Positions 61,657 to 64,000 of a stretch of DNA of 64,000 bases are shown here, piece after piece (position 1 is the stretch's first letter; every line of letters begins with the position of its first letter). Position numbers and translations under genes: made by a program. The notes under the pieces are model-generated. The model saw only the letters and a list, made by a program, of their open reading frames with translations. It did not search any database and was not told where the DNA came from. Source of the DNA: DAMCZI01 sp032095175 (GTDB taxonomy: Bacteria > Bacillota > Clostridia > Clostridiales > Caloramatoraceae); the NCBI GenBank assembly GCA_032095175.1, contig DAMCZI010000014.1, forward strand, positions 47,326 through 111,325. The letters run 5' to 3'.

Positions 61657-62156
61657 AATATCTGCTCCTCCATTTCCATAATGTTGTGAGCAAATGTAAT
61701 TCTACTGACATTACAAAATAAATTAATAGAATTCGCTTTTACTAACTTCTGAGCAGTTTGCTTTTCTTTTTCTGTTATATTTTCACCATAAAACCATACC
61801 TGCATATCTATATAATTTTTGTATCGTCTTTGATGGTGCATTTCTCCGTTCCTTATTTTAAAATAGGGATGCACATATGAAATGCTTCTATCTAACACGT
61901 TTTTAACAAATGGACTAAATCCACCGTAGCAGCATTTACTTATAATAATCATCTCTTCACATTTTGATAAACATTCTCCCATATCCCCATATTCATCACG
62001 TATTACACAGGCTGCAGGCGTCTTTACCCAACAGCCGAAACATCCTATGCAATGATGTATAGTCCCATTATTTGAAATAACCATCGCATCATCTAACAAA
62101 TTCGGAAATAATTTTTTAAAGTCCTTAGTTTCTATATCATGTATGAATAATTTCAT
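61653..62156 (-). CDS. Flavodoxin-like / FMN-reductase-type protein with CIGCFGCW motif
   Basis: 167 residues. HHCIGCFGCWVKTPAACVIRDEYGDM is the cysteine-containing block of the iron-sulfur flavoprotein / FMN reductase group, and SKCCYGGFSPFVKNVLDRSI the flavin loop. The N-terminal phosphate loop is degenerate (FIHDIETKDF), so it may pair with its partner to bind FMN. It lies 3 bp downstream of a small zinc-ribbon gene. Confidence 0.75.
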   Translation of the reverse strand: MKLFIHDIETKDFKKLFPNLLDDAMVISNNGTIHHCIGCFGCWVKTPAACVIRDEYGDMGECLSKCEEMIIISKCCYGGFSPFVKNVLDRSISYVHPYFKIRNGEMHHQRRYKNYIDMQVWFYGENITEKEKQTAQKLVKANSINLFCNVSRITFAHNIMEMEEQIL

Positions 62157-62159
62157 TTC

Positions 62160-62387
62160 TTAACCTTCTTTCGCGGATAACATAAAACAACCTTCCCACA
62201 AATCATTTCTAGATAAAGAGTTAGTAAGAAATACCGCAATCTCATCTCTAACTTCATATTCTGAGTGACATGATGAACAGGTTATATCTGCATTTATTAT
62301 CCTATCATCATTTTCCTCTTTTATATGCCATTCCAATTCGTTATGACACAAAGGACATATAAGCATATCCATATAGTGTTTATGCAT
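62160..62387 (-). CDS. Trm112-like small zinc-ribbon protein
   Basis: 75 residues. Two CxxC pairs (MLICPLCHNEL and ITCSSCHSEY) form a zinc ribbon, followed by VRDEIAVFL, as in Trm112-type proteins that activate methyltransferases. The rest (RNDLWEGCFMLSAKEG) is short. No methyltransferase is adjacent. It may be the front part of a once longer protein. RBS AAGGAGGAA. Confidence 0.65.
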   Translation of the reverse strand: MHKHYMDMLICPLCHNELEWHIKEENDDRIINADITCSSCHSEYEVRDEIAVFLTNSLSRNDLWEGCFMLSAKEG

Positions 62388-62443
62388 TTTTCTTTCCTCC
62401 TTAAAATCTTTTCTCGATTTATAAATTTAATCTCTGCAACTTC

Positions 62444-63055
62444 CTACAACCTCTTCTTAATCCATTCATCAATAAATTCAGATGACTCTACAACAGATTT
62501 CATTGATGTATCTAATAATGTAATATTAGGCACTGTCTTTTCTGCATTATCTTTTAACCATTTGTTAAAGGAAATAGATCCTTTTATCCAGTTTTCATCA
62601 CTCACATTTCTCCCTTGTCTTAATCTGTTTTCAAGTAAATCAGAATCACACACACAGGCTAAATAATGTATTTCTGAAAAATATCGACGTTCTACACACT
62701 TTTCGAATTGTTCCGGAACAGCACAACCACATAGAACAACTGGCTTTCCTGCTTGAGATATATTTTTGCATACACGAAGCCAGGTTTCTCTATATGTTCG
62801 GTAGTTATCTTCATAGGTATTAAAAAAGTCAAACCATAAGATATCGGACTCAAGAACTACATAATCCGTTTCCTTTTTATATAATTCAATTGATAGTGTT
62901 GATTTACCAACACCACTTGCTCCTGTAATAATAAATAGAGGTAATCGTTTAAATGGTTGTTTATCATTACAGCTTGGACATATCATATATTTTCCATCAT
63001 TAGATATGATTTTATCAGCATGATATTGCCCACAATTTCTACAATAATTAAGCAT
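62444..63055 (-). CDS. Zinc-ribbon plus P-loop nucleoside-kinase-like protein
   Basis: 203 residues. An N-terminal ribbon (YCRNCGQYH, ICPSCNDKQ) precedes Walker A ITGASGVGKST (about 43-53), VVLESDILWFDFF, a Walker B-like VVLCGCAVPEQF and an arginine lid (ENRLRQGRN). Similar P-loop proteins are annotated as AAA or nucleoside kinases. The substrate is unknown. Confidence 0.75.
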   Translation of the reverse strand: MLNYCRNCGQYHADKIISNDGKYMICPSCNDKQPFKRLPLFIITGASGVGKSTLSIELYKKETDYVVLESDILWFDFFNTYEDNYRTYRETWLRVCKNISQAGKPVVLCGCAVPEQFEKCVERRYFSEIHYLACVCDSDLLENRLRQGRNVSDENWIKGSISFNKWLKDNAEKTVPNITLLDTSMKSVVESSEFIDEWIKKRL

Positions 63056-63097
63056 TTAGCTTACTTCCTTTCTTTTATAAATTATTTATATAGTACA

Positions 63098-63718
63098 TCA
63101 ATGAATTTTGTTTAAAATCATTCTTGCATATCCATCCCAGTTTAAATCATCAGTATTTATTATCATAGTTGGTACTGTAGATTTTTTAGCGAGCTCAACA
63201 AAATGTCTTTGATTTTCAATATATTTCGTTATGCCTTCCTGTGTAACTACTTCGTTTGTGTAAGTTGATCTGTGAATAAGCCTTTGTTCAGTATTCTCAT
63301 GACTTATTGTGCATAAAACTACTTGAGCATTTAAATTGATTAATCTTTGCTCAAGTTTTAAATACCCAGTAGAAGTTATATCATTAAAGCTATAGGCATA
63401 ATTTAAGTGAAATCTTTCAAAAACAAAAAACAATCCTCTTGACCAGCGATGATGCTCCCCCATAGAATTTGCATAATTATTTAGTTGTTCAAGCATTGAA
63501 ATTCTATCCGACAATACCCTTAAATTCTCCTCTTGGCTTAGCATCTGCAATTCACCATTAACACAATTCAATGTTTGTGAATAATGCTCTGCCAAATATA
63601 TTACATTGCGCTCTCCATCATCCTCTAAAAGGTGGCAGCGCTTTATTGCATTAAAAATAGATGTTTTACCGGAGCAAGATTGTCCTTCAAGAATAATTCC
63701 TCTAATTTGTTTTGACAT
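63098..63718 (-). CDS. P-loop kinase-like protein (thymidylate-kinase fold)
   Basis: About 206 residues from the ATG at 63718 (GGTTGGATGTT upstream; a longer start exists). Walker A GIILEGQSCSGKTSIF (about 5-20), LFFVFERFHLNYAYSF as the ERFH catalytic block, and INLNAQVVLCTISHENTEQRL as the strand-lid region. The plan resembles dTMP kinase-like or AAA_33 proteins. Substrate unknown. Confidence 0.7.
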   Translation of the reverse strand: MSKQIRGIILEGQSCSGKTSIFNAIKRCHLLEDDGERNVIYLAEHYSQTLNCVNGELQMLSQEENLRVLSDRISMLEQLNNYANSMGEHHRWSRGLFFVFERFHLNYAYSFNDITSTGYLKLEQRLINLNAQVVLCTISHENTEQRLIHRSTYTNEVVTQEGITKYIENQRHFVELAKKSTVPTMIINTDDLNWDGYARMILNKIH

Positions 63719-63853
63719 AACATCCAACCTTTCAATCAAAAAATTTAATTTATCTTTATTAACATTCTATTTTTTAGCAGCATATTACTATAATATTCCA
63801 CAAATTTGCAAATATCCCTTCCTTGTTTTATATTGACTACATGCAAAAAAAAA

Positions 63854-63899
63854 TTCGCATAAATGATTTATTTTTAAAATATAGAATCATTCATGCGAA
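63854..63899 (-). terminator. Terminator of a gene beyond the right window edge
   Basis: Minus strand: TTCGCATGAATGATT / AATCATTTATGCGAA stem, about 16-base loop, then nine T. It would end a minus-strand transcript coming from beyond 64000. Confidence 0.8.
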
Positions 63900-64000
63900 A
63901 CATATAATTATATAGTTAGGGTAAGGCACAAGAAAAAAATAAAGTAGTCATCTTACTCGTCCTTTTGATTATTTTCGTCGTTACTCAATCACTTACATAC

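Noticed and set aside
63900..64000. End of a minus-strand gene at the window edge (…NDENNQKDE, then stop)
   Set aside because: Only about nine codons are open in that frame and another frame is equally possible; the terminator at 63854-63899 is the only reliable trace of a gene beyond the edge.

Overview
The window looks like a chromosome segment from a low-GC, spore-former-type Firmicute, most likely a Clostridium or close relative. The basis is very AT-rich DNA, strong AGGAGG-type ribosome sites, many TTG/GTG starts, a yybP-ykoY manganese riboswitch, a T-box in front of leuS, a PrdR/RocR-style sigma-54 activator, and families common in clostridia (DUF3795, GrpB, MazG-like, RDD). No tRNA, rRNA or CRISPR array was seen.

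Layout. 1-5.6 kb: the start of mntP under an Mn2+ riboswitch, a CobW-type GTPase, then an arsenic block of two units, each with its own ArsR and a TTGACA-N17 promoter (arsR-permease-thioredoxin and arsR-arsC-acr3). 5.6-13 kb: two heterodimeric ABC exporter pairs; the first is preceded by a promoter, a 14-codon leader peptide and a hairpin-rich leader, an arrangement like antibiotic-induced attenuation. 13-16.2 kb: a metallophosphoesterase, an unknown family with a DPDNG motif, a methyltransferase and a frameshifted Rpn/PD-(D/E)XK pseudogene. 16.4-18.7 kb: an IS607-type element (serine recombinase TnpA, intact TnpB, likely guide RNA region), followed by a headless gene fragment. 19-26.5 kb: small metabolic genes and a sigma-54 module (activator, -24/-12 promoter, gamma-glutamyl hydrolase, APC permease).

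26.5-64 kb: a long, almost entirely minus-strand run of single-gene units: GNAT acetyltransferases, aminoglycoside-phosphotransferase-like kinases, small P-loop kinases, methyltransferases, nucleotidyltransferases, VOC, PNPOx, histidine phosphatases, flavodoxin-like proteins and a DUF692 (MNIO-type) protein. The run is interrupted by a plus-strand leuS with T-box at 42.4-45.3 kb and a third ABC pair at 45.5-49.3 kb. It reads like a resistance/detoxification gene collection. Many junctions carry a short imperfect palindrome (core TTGTTCAACAA followed by TATAAGAAT).

The 20-39 kb part carries clear traces of segmental duplication followed by deletion: two near-identical GNAT genes, three copies of a P-loop kinase (one with an internal deletion and a stop), one intact and two broken dapA-like genes, a truncated copy of an unknown gene, and a roughly 380-bp scar in which the upstream region of the sigma-54 activator is joined directly to the terminator of the permease, with the genes in between missing. 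I found no single undescribed system that I can prove. The best candidates are the leader-peptide ABC operon, the duplicated palindrome-flanked gene collection, and the MNIO-type gene with a truncated partner.
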